This document shows, piece by piece, positions 15,944 to 24,743 of a stretch of 64,000 nt of DNA (its first letter is position 1; every line of letters starts with the position of its first letter). The DNA is from UBA9676 sp963730065. GTDB lineage: Bacteria; Actinomycetota; Actinomycetes; Streptosporangiales; Streptosporangiaceae. Where the stretch lies: the NCBI GenBank assembly GCA_963730065.1, contig CAVSQL010000014.1, positions 620,001-684,000 on the forward strand, in the 5' to 3' direction. The notes beneath the pieces are model-generated. The model was not told where the DNA came from. It searched no databases and was given only the letters and a program-made list of their open reading frames with translations. The position numbers and the translations under genes were made by a program.

Positions 15944-18943
15944 ATGGCCATTCCCGTGCAAGCCACCTCCCGGACGGTGACGCTCACGATCGACGGCCGT
16001 GAGGTCACGGTCGCGGAGGGTTCGACCATCTGGGCCGCGGCCAAAGAGGCTGGAATCGATATCCCGGTCCTCTGCCACGACGAGCGTTTCGACCCGGTCG
16101 GCGTCTGCCGGATGTGCGTGGTCAACGTCGGCGCCCCCGCCTATGCCGCTTCCTGCGTGCGCGCGTGCGAAGAGGGCATGGAGGTCAAGACCGCCACCCC
16201 CGAGGTCGAGCGCAGCCGCGCGGTGCTGACCCAGCTGCTGCTGGCCGACCAGCCGGAGCGCGAACGCGACCCCAAGCAGACCACCACCGGCGACAACGAG
16301 CTGCTCGCGCTGGCCGACCGCTACGGGGTGAGCCGCGAGGACGGCCTCCCGCTCGCCGCCGGCCGCGGCACGGACTTCTCCAACCCGGTCATCGCCGTGG
16401 ACCACGACTCGTGCATCCTGTGCGACCGCTGCGTGCGCGCCTGTGACGACATCCAGGGCAACGACGTCATCGGCCGCAGCGGCAAGGGCTACTCCACCCG
16501 GATCGCGTTCGACCTGAACGATCCGATGGGGGAGTCCTCGTGCGTCACCTGCGGGGAGTGCGTGTCGGCGTGCCCGACCGGCGCGCTGACCAACAAGCCG
16601 ATCCGGAACATCCCGATCCGGCCGCGCACCGAGCTCGACCAGGTCAACACGGTGTGCCCGTACTGCGGGGTCGGCTGCGCGCTGACCTACAACGTGGACC
16701 GGGAGCGGGGCGCGATCGCGTTCGCCGAGGGCCGCGACCAGCCCGGGTCCAAGGGCCGCCTGTGCGTCAAGGGCCGCTACGGCTGGGACTACGCCGCCTC
16801 GCCGCAGCGGCTGACCGTGCCGCTGATCCGCCGTGAGGACTCCTACCCGAAGGGCGCGCTGTCCACCGATGTCCGCGGTGACATGGGTGACGGCGGGTAC
16901 AAGGACGATCTGGTGGAGCGGGCCGAGCGCAGGCAGCTCAGCGGCGGCCGCAACGTCAATGGCCAGGGCCGGGGCAACGGCGACGGGAAGGGCAAGGGCG
17001 GCAAAGGCCGCGGCCGCAAGCCTGGCGGCCTGGTCGATTACGACGAGGTGCTGCCGCACTTCCGGGAGGCTACCTGGGAGGAGGCGCTTGACCTGGTCGC
17101 CCGCCGCCTGACCGAGATCTACGCCGAGGGCGGGCCGGGCGCGATCGCCGGGTTCGGGTCGGCGAAGTGCTCCAACGAGGAGGCGTACCTTTTCCAGAAG
17201 CTGATCAGGACCGGCTTCCACACCAATAACATCGACCACTGCACCCGGCTGTGCCACGCTTCCAGCGTCGCGGCGCTGTTCGAGGGCATCGGCTCCGGCG
17301 CGGTCTCCACCACCTACGGCGACGTGATCAACGCCGACGTGGCGATCGTCACCGGCACCAACACCCCGGCCAACCACCCGGTCGCGTCGTCGTTCTTCAA
17401 GCAGGCCCGGCGGAACGGCACCACGATCATCTACGTGGACCCGCGGGCCGACAAGATGGCCGACCACGCCGACATCTTCTGCCAGCTCAAGCCGGGCACC
17501 GACGTCGCCTTCTACAACGGCGTCATGCACGAGGTGATCAGGCTCGGCCTGACCGACGCCGAGTTCATCGCCAACCGGACGTCGAACTTCGAGGCGCTCG
17601 CGCGGACGGTCGCCGACTACCCGCCGGAGCGGGCCGAGCAGATCACCGGGGTGCCCGCTGACGTGATCCGGCGGGTGGCCCGGGCCTGGGGCGAGGCCGG
17701 GGCCGGGATCATCTTCTGGGGGATGGGCATCTCCCAGCACACCACCGGTACCGACAACTCGCGCTGCCTCATCGCGATGTGCGCGATCACCGGGAACGTC
17801 GGCAGGCAGGGCAGCGGGCTGCACCCCCTGCGTGGGCAGAACAACGTGCAGGGCGCCTCGGACATGGGCCTGATCCCGATGTTCTACCCCGACTACAAGA
17901 AGGCGGACGACCCGGACGTCCGCGCCCGGTTCGAGCGGGCGTGGGACACGCCTGACCTGGACCCCAAGCGCGGGCTCACCGTCACCGAGATCATCGGGTC
18001 CGTCCTCAAGGGCGGCGTGCGCGGCATGTACATGCTGGGCGAGAACCCGTTCCTGTCCGACCCCAACATCAACAAGGTCCGCAAGGCGCTGGCGGCCCTC
18101 GACTTCCTCGTCGTCCAGGACATCTTCCTGACCGAGACCGCCGAGTTCGCCGACGTCATCCTGCCCGCCTCGTCCTACCTGGAGAAGGACGGCACCTACA
18201 CCAACACCGACCGCCGGGTGCAGCTCGGCAGGAAGGTGCTCGACCCGCCGGGGCAGGCGAGGGTGGACTGGGAGGTCGTGCAGGACATCGCCAACCGGAT
18301 CGGGCTCGGCTGGAACTACACCAGCGCCCGGGACGTCTTCGAGGAGATCGTCTCGGTGATGGCCAGCTACACCAACCTCAGCTACGACAACCTCGGGCTG
18401 ACCGGCAAGCTGTACCCGAACCCCGACCCCGAGCACAGCGACGGCACCGTCGTCATGTTCGGCGAGAAGTTCAACACCGATGACGGGCTGGCCCATCTGG
18501 TGCCGGCCGAGTGGCTGCCGGCCAAGGAACTGCCGAGCGAGGAGTACCCATTCGTGCTCAACACCGGCCGGCTGCTGGAGCACTGGCACACCGGCTCGAT
18601 GACCCGCCGGTCCTACGCCCTGGACGCCATCTCCCCGGTGGCCGAGGTGTACCTGCACCCAGACGACGCCGCCGGCCTGGGCATCGCCGATGGCGAGATG
18701 GCCCGGGTGAGCTCGCGCCGCGGGACCATAGTCCTCGCGGTCCGCGTTTCGCACCGCGAGCAGCGCGGCAACTGCTTCATCCCGTTCCACTTCCGCGAGG
18801 CGGCGGCCAACCTGCTGACCACCGACGAGATCGACCCGATCGGTAAGATCCCCGAATTCAAGTTCTGCGCGGTGCGGATCGAGGCTGCCCGGCCTGCCGG
18901 GCCCGCCCTCCCGCCGGCCGCGAGCGGGCAGGACGGCCGGTAA
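15944..18943 (+). CDS. fdhA: NAD-dependent formate dehydrogenase catalytic subunit with NuoG-like N-terminus
   Basis: 999 aa. N-terminal 2Fe-2S domain (about 1-90, CHDERFDPVGVCRMC), a His/Cys cluster region, two 4Fe-4S motifs (CILCDRCVRAC and CVTCGECVSACP), then the molybdopterin oxidoreductase fold with its own cluster (CPYCGVGC, later LCVKG). The metal ligand is Cys437 in HCTRLCHASS, aligned with the selenocysteine site of E. coli FdhF, followed by the conserved His. It oxidises formate to CO2 at a Mo/W bis-MGD centre and passes electrons to the next gene product. A Gly/Lys/Asn-rich insertion at about 332-362 is unusual. The stop overlaps the next start (TAATG). Confidence 0.93.
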   Translation: MAIPVQATSRTVTLTIDGREVTVAEGSTIWAAAKEAGIDIPVLCHDERFDPVGVCRMCVVNVGAPAYAASCVRACEEGMEVKTATPEVERSRAVLTQLLLADQPERERDPKQTTTGDNELLALADRYGVSREDGLPLAAGRGTDFSNPVIAVDHDSCILCDRCVRACDDIQGNDVIGRSGKGYSTRIAFDLNDPMGESSCVTCGECVSACPTGALTNKPIRNIPIRPRTELDQVNTVCPYCGVGCALTYNVDRERGAIAFAEGRDQPGSKGRLCVKGRYGWDYAASPQRLTVPLIRREDSYPKGALSTDVRGDMGDGGYKDDLVERAERRQLSGGRNVNGQGRGNGDGKGKGGKGRGRKPGGLVDYDEVLPHFREATWEEALDLVARRLTEIYAEGGPGAIAGFGSAKCSNEEAYLFQKLIRTGFHTNNIDHCTRLCHASSVAALFEGIGSGAVSTTYGDVINADVAIVTGTNTPANHPVASSFFKQARRNGTTIIYVDPRADKMADHADIFCQLKPGTDVAFYNGVMHEVIRLGLTDAEFIANRTSNFEALARTVADYPPERAEQITGVPADVIRRVARAWGEAGAGIIFWGMGISQHTTGTDNSRCLIAMCAITGNVGRQGSGLHPLRGQNNVQGASDMGLIPMFYPDYKKADDPDVRARFERAWDTPDLDPKRGLTVTEIIGSVLKGGVRGMYMLGENPFLSDPNINKVRKALAALDFLVVQDIFLTETAEFADVILPASSYLEKDGTYTNTDRRVQLGRKVLDPPGQARVDWEVVQDIANRIGLGWNYTSARDVFEEIVSVMASYTNLSYDNLGLTGKLYPNPDPEHSDGTVVMFGEKFNTDDGLAHLVPAEWLPAKELPSEEYPFVLNTGRLLEHWHTGSMTRRSYALDAISPVAEVYLHPDDAAGLGIADGEMARVSSRRGTIVLAVRVSHREQRGNCFIPFHFREAAANLLTTDEIDPIGKIPEFKFCAVRIEAARPAGPALPPAASGQDGR

Positions 18944-20649
18944 TGGCGACAGCCCGCGAGCGCGTGCCCGGTGTCGAGGCCAGGGGAGGCAAGTTCCCCG
19001 GCCCGAGCCTGATCCCGGCCCTCTACGCGATCCAGGAAAGGGTCGGCTGGCTGCCGCGCGAGGAACTGGTGGCGCTGGCCAGGGACGTGCACCGGCCGCT
19101 GTATGAGATCGAGGGGCTGATCTCCTTCTACCCCCACTTCCTCACCGAGCCGCCCAAGCGGGTAACGCTGCATGCCTGCCGCGACCTGTCGTGCTGGCTG
19201 CAGGGGGCGGACGACCAGATCGCGGCGGTCCGGCAGCGGTACGGGCAGGACGCCGACGTCGAGTTCACCGAGGTGTCCTGCATCGGCCGGTGCGACGCGG
19301 CGCCCGCCGTCAGCGTCAACGAGCACCCGGCGGCGGCCGGCGACGCCGAGAGCCTGATCGCCGCCGCGCGCGGCGGCGATCAGCTGACCCCGGCGGCGCT
19401 GCGCAGCTACGCGGGCGGGCAGCCGTGGCCCAACGACCCGTACGGGCCGGTGGCGGAACGCTACGGAGTGCTGCGCGCCGTGCTGGCCGGTGAGCTGGGC
19501 ACCGCCCAGATCATCACGGCCCTGCAGGACTCCGGGTTGCGCGGGATGGGCGGCGCCGGCTTCCCGGCCGGCCGGAAGTGGGACCTGGTCGCGGCGCAGG
19601 AGGCCACGCCGAAATACGTCATCTGCAACGCGGATGAGTCGGAGCCGGGGACCTTCAAGGACCGGCAGATCCTGGCCGAGCAGCCGCACCTGGTGCTGGA
19701 GGGCATGCTGCTCGGGATGCTCGCGGTCGGGGCGGAGGAAGGCTGGGTGTTCATCCGGCACGAGTACGGCCCCGAGGAGCAGGTGATCCGCCAGGAGATC
19801 GAGGCGCTGCGGGCCGCGGGGCTGGCCGGGGCCAACGCGGGCGGCTCGGGCCGGCGGCTGTCGGTCGAGGTGTTCACCTCGCCCGGCGGCTACATCCTGG
19901 GCGAGGAGTCGGCGCTGATCGAGTGCATGGAGGGGCACCGCGGTGAGCCGCGGAACAAGCCGCCGTTCCCCGGCACCTACGGCCTGTGGGGCCAGCCGAC
20001 GCTGATGAACTCGGTGGAGACGTTCGCGCACGTCCCGGTCATCGCCCGCCGCGGCGCCGGCTGGTGGAAGGAGCAGGGCATCGGCGAGCAGACCGGCCTG
20101 AAGTTCTTCGCGGTCTCCGGCCACGTCGAGCGCCCGGGCGTCTACTGCGTGCCGATGGGCACCACCGCCCGGCAGCTGCTCGAGTTGGCCGGGGGAGTCG
20201 CCGGCGGCAGGCGGCTCGGCGCGATCCAGCCCGGCGGCGCGTCGTCGAACTTCCTCGGGCCCGGCCAGATCGACATCCCGCTCGACTTCGCCGCGCTGGC
20301 CAAGGCCGGCTCGATGCTCGGGTCGGGCGCGCTGGTGGTGATGGCCGAGGGCACCGACCTGCTCGCCGCGGCCACGAACGTGCTGCGGTTCTTCCGCGAC
20401 GAGTCGTGCGGCAAGTGCGTTCCCTGCCGGGTCGGCTCCAGCAAGGCTCACCGGATCCTCGCCGACCTGCTCGCGGCCGGCGGCGGGCCCGGCGACGTGG
20501 ACGGGCAGATAGCCGAGCTCGCGACCGTCATGCGCCGGACCTCGATCTGCGGTCTTGGCCAGGTGGCGCTGGGCCCGGTGATGAGCGTCACGAAGCTGGC
20601 GGGTGGCGGCCAGGGAAGCGGCAGCCAGGGGAATGGCCACCGATCCTGA
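18943..20649 (+). CDS. fdhB: formate dehydrogenase diaphorase subunit (NuoE-NuoF fusion)
   Basis: 568 aa. Residues 1-150 match NuoE: thioredoxin-like 2Fe-2S site with ACRDLSCW and SCIGRCD. Residues about 190-550 match NuoF: NADH/FMN region GMGGAGFPAGRKW and CNADESEPGTFKDR, then a 4Fe-4S site C489-x2-C492-x2-C495 with C536. It takes electrons from FdhA to reduce NAD+ in the cytoplasm. The fused organisation resembles FdsB-type subunits of soluble NAD-linked formate dehydrogenases; a separate small FdsG is not needed. Its ATG overlaps the fdhA stop by one base. Its 3' end overlaps the moeA start by 17 bases, so the operon continues. Confidence 0.93.
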   Translation: MATARERVPGVEARGGKFPGPSLIPALYAIQERVGWLPREELVALARDVHRPLYEIEGLISFYPHFLTEPPKRVTLHACRDLSCWLQGADDQIAAVRQRYGQDADVEFTEVSCIGRCDAAPAVSVNEHPAAAGDAESLIAAARGGDQLTPAALRSYAGGQPWPNDPYGPVAERYGVLRAVLAGELGTAQIITALQDSGLRGMGGAGFPAGRKWDLVAAQEATPKYVICNADESEPGTFKDRQILAEQPHLVLEGMLLGMLAVGAEEGWVFIRHEYGPEEQVIRQEIEALRAAGLAGANAGGSGRRLSVEVFTSPGGYILGEESALIECMEGHRGEPRNKPPFPGTYGLWGQPTLMNSVETFAHVPVIARRGAGWWKEQGIGEQTGLKFFAVSGHVERPGVYCVPMGTTARQLLELAGGVAGGRRLGAIQPGGASSNFLGPGQIDIPLDFAALAKAGSMLGSGALVVMAEGTDLLAAATNVLRFFRDESCGKCVPCRVGSSKAHRILADLLAAGGGPGDVDGQIAELATVMRRTSICGLGQVALGPVMSVTKLAGGGQGSGSQGNGHRS

Positions 20650-21885
20650 CGCGGCCGTGCGCGCGGCGCGGGAGTTCTTCACCACCCGGACGGTCGCTGA
20701 GACGCTGGCCGGGTTCCGCCCCGGCCGGCGTACGCCCGCCGAGACGGTACCGCTCACCCAAGCCCTGCACCGGGTACCGGCCGCAGCGGTGACGGCCCCG
20801 CACGCGCTGCCCGGCTTCGCCCGCTCCACCGTGGACGGCTACGCGGTGCGGGCCGCCGACACCTATGGCGTCTCCGAAGGGCTGCCCGGCTATCTCCAGG
20901 TGGCCGGGGCCGTGCGGATGGGCGCGGAACCCGACCTGACGGTCGGCCCCGGGACCGTGGCGAGCATGCCCACCGGCGGGGTGCTGCCCACGGGGGCGGA
21001 CGCCGTGGTCATGATCGAGTACACCCAGGAGGCGATGCCCGGCACGATCGAGGTGGTCAGGCCGGTCGCGCCCGGCGACGGCGTGGTGCGCGCCGACGAG
21101 GACGCCGCGCCCGGAGCCGAGCTGGTGCCGGCGGCCGGCCGCTGCGGGCCCAGGATCTCGGCATGCTGGCGGCGGCCGGGATCACCAGCGTGAGCGTGCA
21201 GGCCCGCCCCCAGGTGACGGTCTTCTCCACCGGCGACGAGGTGGTGCCACCCGGCACCGCGGCCCTGCGCCCGGGCCAGGTGCGCGACGCGTCGGCCGTC
21301 GCCCTCGCCGCGATGGTGGCCGAGGCGGGCGGTGAGCCAGTCATGGGCGGCATCGTGCCCGATGACCCCGAGGCCCTGGCGGCGGCCCTGTCCGCCGCAC
21401 TCACCGGCAGCGACCTGATCGTGATCTCGGCCGGCTCGTCGGTGGGGGCGCGCGACGAGACGGCTGGCGCGGTGGGCCGGCTCGGGCCGCCCGGGATATG
21501 GTGCCACGGCCTGGCGATCAAGCCCGGCAAACCCACGCTGCTGGCCGACTGCGGCGGGGTGCCGGTGATCGGCCTGCCGGGCAACCCCCGCTCCGCGCTG
21601 GTGGTCTTCCGGCTGATCGGGATCCCGCTCGTGTGGCTGGTCGGCGGCTGCACCATTCCGCCGGCCGAGCCGGTGGTGCGGGCGCGGCTCGCGCGCGACC
21701 TGGCCTCCGCGACCGGGCGGCTCGACGTCGTCCAGGTCCGCGTCCACGACGGCGTCGCCACCCCAGTCTTCGGGCTGTCCGCGCTGCTGTCCGTGCTCAC
21801 CGCGGCCGACGGGTACCTGATCGTGCCCGAGGAGGCGACCGGGCTCGACGCGGGCGCCGAGGTCGAGGTCACCTTGTATCGTTAG
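20633..21885 (+). pseudogene. moeA: molybdopterin molybdenumtransferase MoeA, interrupted by a one-base frameshift
   Basis: MoeA inserts molybdate (or tungstate) into adenylylated molybdopterin. The first part (20633 to about 21140) encodes domains I-II (FARSTVDGYAVRA, PTGGVLPTGADAVVMIEYT) and the second (about 21141-21885, another frame) encodes domains III-IV (FSTGDEVVPPG, LIVISAGSSVGARDE, GLPGNPRSALVVF). The break lies in GCGGCCGGCCGCTGCGGG near 21140-21143. One extra C would restore ...AAGRLRAQDLGMLAAAGI... and give a normal 417-residue protein. Left as it is, translation ends at 21193. It is either a disrupted gene or an assembly indel. No slippery heptamer is visible. ATG at 20633 overlaps fdhB. 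Confidence 0.85.
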
Positions 21886-21893
21886 CGACGGTC

Positions 21894-23804
21894 ATGGCAG
21901 ACAGCCCGTTCATCCGCGACGTCCCCGCCGCCCGCGCCCTGGACGCCTGGCGCAGCGCACGCGACGCCGCGGGCTGCCCGGCCCGGCTGCCGTCGGTGCG
22001 GGTCCGGGTCGAGGACGCCGCCGGCCTGGTCACCGCCGAGCCGGTGTGGGCCACCCGCTCCTCGCCGCCGTTCGACGCGGCGGGCATGGACGGGATCGCG
22101 GTGCTGGCCGCTGACACCCTCGGCGCGAGCGAGACCACGCCGGTTCACCTGCCGCCGGACGCCTACGACGTGGTGGACACCGGCGACCCGATGCCCGAGG
22201 GACGCGACGCGGTGGTGATGCGTGAGCATGTGCACTACAGCGGCGGCGCCGCCGAGCTGCGCGCGGCCGTGCCGCCCTACCAGCACGTGCGTTCCATCGG
22301 CGAGGACGTGAGCGCCACCGAGCTGCTGCTGCCCGAAGGCCACCGGCTACGGGCCACCGACATCGCCGCCGCGGCCGCGGCCGGGGCCACGCAGCTGCTG
22401 GTCCGGCGGCGGCCGGTGGTCGCCATCTTGCCGACCGGGGACGAGGTACGGCCGATCGGCGAGCAGACCGGCGCCGGCGAGATCACCGACACCAACTCGC
22501 TCATGCTCGCCACCCAGGCCCGCGAGGCCGGTGGTGAGGCGCACTGCCTGCCGGTCGAGCCGGATGACCCGGCTGGCATCGCCCGCGCGGTCAGCGCCGC
22601 GGTCCCCGGCTGTGACCTGCTCATCGTGGTGGCCGGCTCCAGCGCGGGCCGCGACGACTACACCGCCCGGGTGGTCGCCGAACTCGGGACCCTGGCCGTG
22701 CACGGGGTCGCCGTCCGGCCGGGCCACCCGGTCGTACTGGGGGTCGTCGACCGCACGCCCGTGCTCGGCGCACCCGGCTACCCGGTGTCGGCCGCGCTGA
22801 CCTTCGACATCTTCGCCGAACCGCTGCTGGCCGAGCTGGAGGGCGCCGCCCCCCGCCGGCGGCCGCGGATCACGGCCCGGCTGGCCCGCAAGCTCGCCTC
22901 CCCGCTCGGCATGGACGACTGGGTGCGGGTGCGGCTGGGCGTGGTGGGCGGCACGATGGTCGCGACCCCGCTGCCACGGGGCGCGGGCGTGCTGACCTCG
23001 TTGGTCCGCGCGGACGGGCTGCTGGTCGTCCCGGCCGGGCTGGAGGGCCATCACCCGGGCGAGCAGGTCGAGATCGAGCTGCTGCGCGGCATCGACGAGA
23101 TCTCCCGCACGATCGTCGCCATCGGCTCGCATGACCTCGTCCTCGACCTCGCCGCCTCCGCCTTGCGGGCGGAGGACCCGCTGGTCACCCTGGCGTCGTC
23201 GAACGTGGGCTCGCTCGGCGGGCTGGTGGCCATCCGGGACGGGCTGTGCCACATCGCCGGGTCCCACCTGCTGGACCCGGCCACCGGCGAGTACACGCTG
23301 CCTTATCTCGACCGCATCCTGCCCGGTGCCGGCGTCAGCGTCGTCCGGCTGGTGCACCGCGATCAGGGGCTGATCGTCGCCGCTGGCAATCCGCTCGGCC
23401 TGACCGGGATCGATGACCTGACCCGTGCGGACGTGCGGTATGTCAACCGCCAGCGCGGCGCGGGCACGCGGGTGCTGCTCGACCACGAGCTGGGCCAGCG
23501 GGGGATCAGCCCGGATGCCGTCGGCGGCTACGCCCGCGAGGAGCCCACCCACCTGGCCGTCGCCGCGGCCATCGCCGCCGGGCGCGGCGACGCCGGGCTG
23601 GGCATCATGGCGGCCGCGCGCGCCTTCGGCCTTGACTTCGTGCCGGTCATCCGCGAGCCCTACGACCTGGTCGTGGCCCCAGAGGCGATGGACAGCCCGC
23701 TCCTGGCCCCGCTGTGGGCGCTGCTGCACTCCGACCGGTTCCAGGCGGCGGTCACCGAGCTCGGCGGCTACACGACCAAGGAGATGGGCCGGCGCATCCG
23801 GTGA
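21894..23804 (+). CDS. MoeA-like protein fused to a periplasmic-binding-protein-like domain
   Basis: 636 aa. Residues 1-410 are a second MoeA-family protein (SPPFDAAGMDGIAVLA, LPTGDEVRPIG, LLIVVAGSSAGRDDYTA, GAPGYPVSAALTF). From about 425 to the end is a PBP-like domain (VAIGSHDLVLDLAA, LASSNVGSLGGLVAI, YVNRQRGAGTRVLLD, VVAPEAMDSPL) related to molybdate/LysR-effector binding domains and found fused to MoeA or HTH regulators in some prokaryotes. The fused domain may present or sense the oxyanion or another ligand in the cytoplasm; no signal peptide is present. The ATG follows the moeA stop by eight bases. If the first moeA is inactive, this could be the only working MoeA of the cluster. Confidence 0.88.
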   Translation: MADSPFIRDVPAARALDAWRSARDAAGCPARLPSVRVRVEDAAGLVTAEPVWATRSSPPFDAAGMDGIAVLAADTLGASETTPVHLPPDAYDVVDTGDPMPEGRDAVVMREHVHYSGGAAELRAAVPPYQHVRSIGEDVSATELLLPEGHRLRATDIAAAAAAGATQLLVRRRPVVAILPTGDEVRPIGEQTGAGEITDTNSLMLATQAREAGGEAHCLPVEPDDPAGIARAVSAAVPGCDLLIVVAGSSAGRDDYTARVVAELGTLAVHGVAVRPGHPVVLGVVDRTPVLGAPGYPVSAALTFDIFAEPLLAELEGAAPRRRPRITARLARKLASPLGMDDWVRVRLGVVGGTMVATPLPRGAGVLTSLVRADGLLVVPAGLEGHHPGEQVEIELLRGIDEISRTIVAIGSHDLVLDLAASALRAEDPLVTLASSNVGSLGGLVAIRDGLCHIAGSHLLDPATGEYTLPYLDRILPGAGVSVVRLVHRDQGLIVAAGNPLGLTGIDDLTRADVRYVNRQRGAGTRVLLDHELGQRGISPDAVGGYAREEPTHLAVAAAIAAGRGDAGLGIMAAARAFGLDFVPVIREPYDLVVAPEAMDSPLLAPLWALLHSDRFQAAVTELGGYTTKEMGRRIR

Positions 23805-23845
23805 CGCCCTGACCCGCAGCCCGCGAGCGGGCGGGACCCCGGGTC

Positions 23846-24694
23846 TCAGCGGCGCCTGACGGCCCGCAGGGTGTAGGTGTGGGGGAGACGCCAGGGGCGG
23901 TCGGTCAGCCGCCACTCGCCGCCCTCGATCCGCTCCATCTGGCCGGGCAGGGCCTCCCACGGCACGCTGTCGTGCTCGGCGAACCCGGTCAGGTCCATTC
24001 CGGCGGTCATCAGCGCGGTGATGATCTCACCGAGGCCGTGGTTCCACTCGTGGGTCCGGTTGTGGGTGAAGACCGCGTCCGTCTCGACATAGGTGCCTCC
24101 CTCGTCGAAGACCATGGGCTCCCCGCGCTCGAAGTACGGATACTCGACCACCAGCAGGTTGTCGGGCCGGGAGTCCTCGAGCGCCCACAGCATCGGGTGG
24201 CCCTCACGGATGAACAGCCGCCCGCCCGGACGCAGCAGGCCGGCCACCACCCCGGCCCAGCGGGCGATGTCGGGCAGCCAGCCCAGGGCGCCGATCCCGG
24301 TGTAGACGAGATCGAACGACCGCGGTTCCAGGACCGTGAGCGCGTCGTACACCTCGGCCTGGACGAACCGGATATCGGCGCCGGCCAGGCCCGCGATCCG
24401 GCGCGCCTGCGCGAGCGAGGCGGGGGAGAAGTCCAGCCCGGTCATGCCGGCGCCCAGGCGGGCCAGCGAGATGGTGTCGGTGCCGATATGGCACTGCAGG
24501 TGAACGCCGCGCAGGCCGCTGATGTCACCCAGCAGCGGCCGGTCGAACCGGACCACCTCGCTGAGGTGGGCAGGGTCGCGGGCGAACCGGTCCACCGCAT
24601 AGTCGGGGGAGGCCGCGTGCGCGGGCGCCCGCTCGTCCCAGCTCGCGCGGTTGAGTTCGGCGTAGTCTTCCACCGGCCCATGATTCCACGCCAA
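23846..24694 (-). CDS. class I SAM-dependent methyltransferase
   Basis: 282 aa. The SAM-binding core shows motif I as VHLQCHIGTDTISLARLGA with acidic motif II in GMTGLDFS, motif around DIRFVQAEVYDA, and the post-core string LLRPGGRLFIREGHPML. The substrate is unknown; the N-terminal YAELNRASWDERA cap is common in small-molecule methyltransferases of actinomycetes. The ATG at 24694 or the GTG at 24673 could be the start; neither has a clear ribosome site, and homologues often begin at the position of the GTG. It is divergent from lgt, with a 49-base gap holding both promoters. Confidence 0.85.
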   Translation of the reverse strand: MAWNHGPVEDYAELNRASWDERAPAHAASPDYAVDRFARDPAHLSEVVRFDRPLLGDISGLRGVHLQCHIGTDTISLARLGAGMTGLDFSPASLAQARRIAGLAGADIRFVQAEVYDALTVLEPRSFDLVYTGIGALGWLPDIARWAGVVAGLLRPGGRLFIREGHPMLWALEDSRPDNLLVVEYPYFERGEPMVFDEGGTYVETDAVFTHNRTHEWNHGLGEIITALMTAGMDLTGFAEHDSVPWEALPGQMERIEGGEWRLTDRPWRLPHTYTLRAVRRR

Positions 24695-24743
24695 CCCGCA
24701 GGCCCGGGCGCCCGCACCTGCCCAGCCGGGCTACGCTCGGTCC

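Noticed and set aside
15080..18790. Very long minus-strand open frame (over 1200 codons) opposite aor and fdhA
   Set aside because: It is the antisense shadow of two strongly supported genes; its composition (His/Arg/Gly/Pro-rich) and lack of any domain are typical of high-GC shadow frames.
20633..21885. Programmed ribosomal frameshift in moeA
   Set aside because: No slippery heptamer or downstream stem at the junction; a single-base indel explains the data better.
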